Assembly: GCA_902614065.1 (NCBI GenBank)
Contig: CACMJT010000005.1
Location: 1 to 37,527 of the forward strand
DNA: 37,527 bases
Origin: an uncultured Bacteroidota bacterium
GTDB lineage: Bacteria; Bacteroidota; Bacteroidia; Flavobacteriales; Flavobacteriaceae
Reading direction: 5' to 3'
How positions within the stretch are numbered: position 1 is the first letter of the stretch; each line of letters opens with the position of its first letter. Positions 36,628 to 37,527 of this stretch are shown in pieces. Below the pieces are notes generated by a model. The model was given only the letters and a program-made list of their open reading frames with translations, ran no database searches and was not told the DNA's origin. A program made the translations under genes and the position numbers.

Positions 36628-37527
36628 ATGCTTAATCAAAAATTACAATTAAAACTTTCTCAGAAATTATCTCCTCAACAAATTCAGTTGATGAAGTTAA
36701 TTCAGTTGTCAACCCAAGAGTTTGAACAAAGACTTTCCAGAGAAATTGAAGAAAATCCAGCATTAGACACATCTAAAGATGAGATAGAGGAAAATTCTGA
36801 TTTTGAAAATGATTCAACAACATCAGATGATTCTGATTATGATGAAATTGATGTAAATGACTATTTGTCTGATGATGATATTCCTGATTATAAGCTAAAG
36901 GCGAATAACTATAGTGAAGACAATGAAAAAGATATACCCTTTACATCTGGGGAATCCTTTAATCAATATTTAAAAACTCAATTACATTCTTTTTCGTTGA
37001 AGGGTGAAGACTTAATTGTAGCTGAATTTATAATTGGGAGTTTGGACCCTTTTGGATATTTGAGAAGAGATATTATTGATATATCAGATGATTTAATTTT
37101 TACACTTGGGATCAACTACTCTGAAAATCAAATACAAAAAATACTTGATAAAATTTATTTATTGGACCCAGCAGGCGTTGGCGCAAAAAATTTGCAACAA
37201 TGTTTGGAGCTTCAGTTAATCAGAAAGCCCAAAAATCAAGTTGTTGATTTAGCATTAAAAATTATTAAAAATCATTTTGACCAATTTTCAAAAAAACATT
37301 TTGAAAAAATTAAAGCAAAATTGAATATTGACAATGACCTTTTAAAAAAATCTATCAAAGAAATTGAAAAGTTAAACCCTAGACCAGGTGGTTCTCATAA
37401 CGAGAATAACAAACTGAATTCATCTATTGTTCCTGATTTTACAATCAAAATTATTGATGGAGAATTAAAATTGGAACTAAATTCAAGAAACGCACCAGAA
37501 TTATTTGTGTCAAATGAATACAAAAAT
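36628..37527 (+). CDS. rpoN: RNA polymerase sigma-54 factor (partial, cut by window end)
   Basis: The first 300 codons are present. I use the ATG at 36628 (MLNQKLQLKLSQKLSPQQIQ); an ATG two codons earlier is possible. Residues 1-45 are the Q- and L-rich activator-interacting region. Residues about 46-110 are an acidic linker, and about 115-300 are the start of the core-binding domain (GSLDPFGYL, LDPAGVGAKNLQQCL, LNPRPGG). The DNA-binding helix-turn-helix and the RpoN box lie beyond the edge. Sigma-54 needs enhancer-binding activators, none of which is in this window. Its place after asnS is, from memory, common in flavobacteria. Confidence 0.95.
   Translation, partial: MLNQKLQLKLSQKLSPQQIQLMKLIQLSTQEFEQRLSREIEENPALDTSKDEIEENSDFENDSTTSDDSDYDEIDVNDYLSDDDIPDYKLKANNYSEDNEKDIPFTSGESFNQYLKTQLHSFSLKGEDLIVAEFIIGSLDPFGYLRRDIIDISDDLIFTLGINYSENQIQKILDKIYLLDPAGVGAKNLQQCLELQLIRKPKNQVVDLALKIIKNHFDQFSKKHFEKIKAKLNIDNDLLKKSIKEIEKLNPRPGGSHNENNKLNSSIVPDFTIKIIDGELKLELNSRNAPELFVSNEYKN

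Noticed and set aside
1-37527. CRISPR arrays, IS elements, integrases, phage or defence genes
   Set aside because: I saw no regularly spaced repeats, transposase motifs, long terminal inverted repeats or defence-type proteins on either strand.

Overview
The window is AT-rich, densely packed bacterial DNA that reads as a chromosome fragment of a marine-type Bacteroidota, most likely class Flavobacteriia. The evidence is a complete alternative complex III (ACIII) operon joined to cytochrome oxidase genes, Bacteroidota promoter elements (TTTG ... TAnnTTTG), a DUF2723 membrane protein, and the flavobacterial gene order rplM-rpsI-rpsB-tsf-pyrH-frr-asnS-rpoN. Intergenic spaces are very short, several genes overlap, and non-ATG starts are common, which suggests a compact genome. 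No rRNA, CRISPR array, IS element, integrase or phage gene was seen, and no gene-free stretch exceeds about 135 bases.

Layout. (1) 1-5650: a secreted GH5 glycosidase with two CBM6-like modules runs off the left edge on the minus strand. It diverges from a plus-strand cluster of a Rieske lipoprotein, a cryptochrome/photolyase-family flavoprotein and a GH10 xylanase-like lipoprotein. (2) 5651-20136, all minus strand: actABCDEF-coxB-coxA-ruvB-queG-add-tRNA-Arg with gaps of about 0-22 bases or short overlaps. This is a quinol:cytochrome c oxidoreductase plus aa3-type oxidase transcription unit that continues into DNA-repair, queuosine and purine-salvage genes. (3) 20254-24577: a small SPOR-domain protein, then infB and nusA on the minus strand and a tRNA-Gln. 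rimP, normally next to nusA, is absent. (4) 24670-31218: a large DUF2723 (GT117-like) membrane protein, a thioredoxin-fold protein without cysteines, and polA with a decayed proofreading domain. (5) 31246-37527: ribosomal and translation genes rplM-rpsI-rpsB-tsf-pyrH-frr-asnS, then the first 300 codons of rpoN, cut by the right edge.

How the parts work together. ACIII oxidises menaquinol and passes electrons through c hemes to the CuA centre of CoxB and the heme-copper site of CoxA. The right half is core translation, transcription and replication machinery. The left end is polysaccharide use (beta-glucan or xylan type) plus a possible light- or redox-linked pair (Rieske and photolyase).

I saw no clearly new multi-gene system. 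The most interesting signals are the apparent loss of all three exonuclease motifs in PolA, the Rieske-photolyase gene pair together with the loss of the usual proximal tryptophan in the photolyase, a 112-residue extension on ActD, active-site changes in the GH10 protein, and structured leaders before rpsB and nusA. Family comparisons were made from memory and by eye; none was confirmed by database search.
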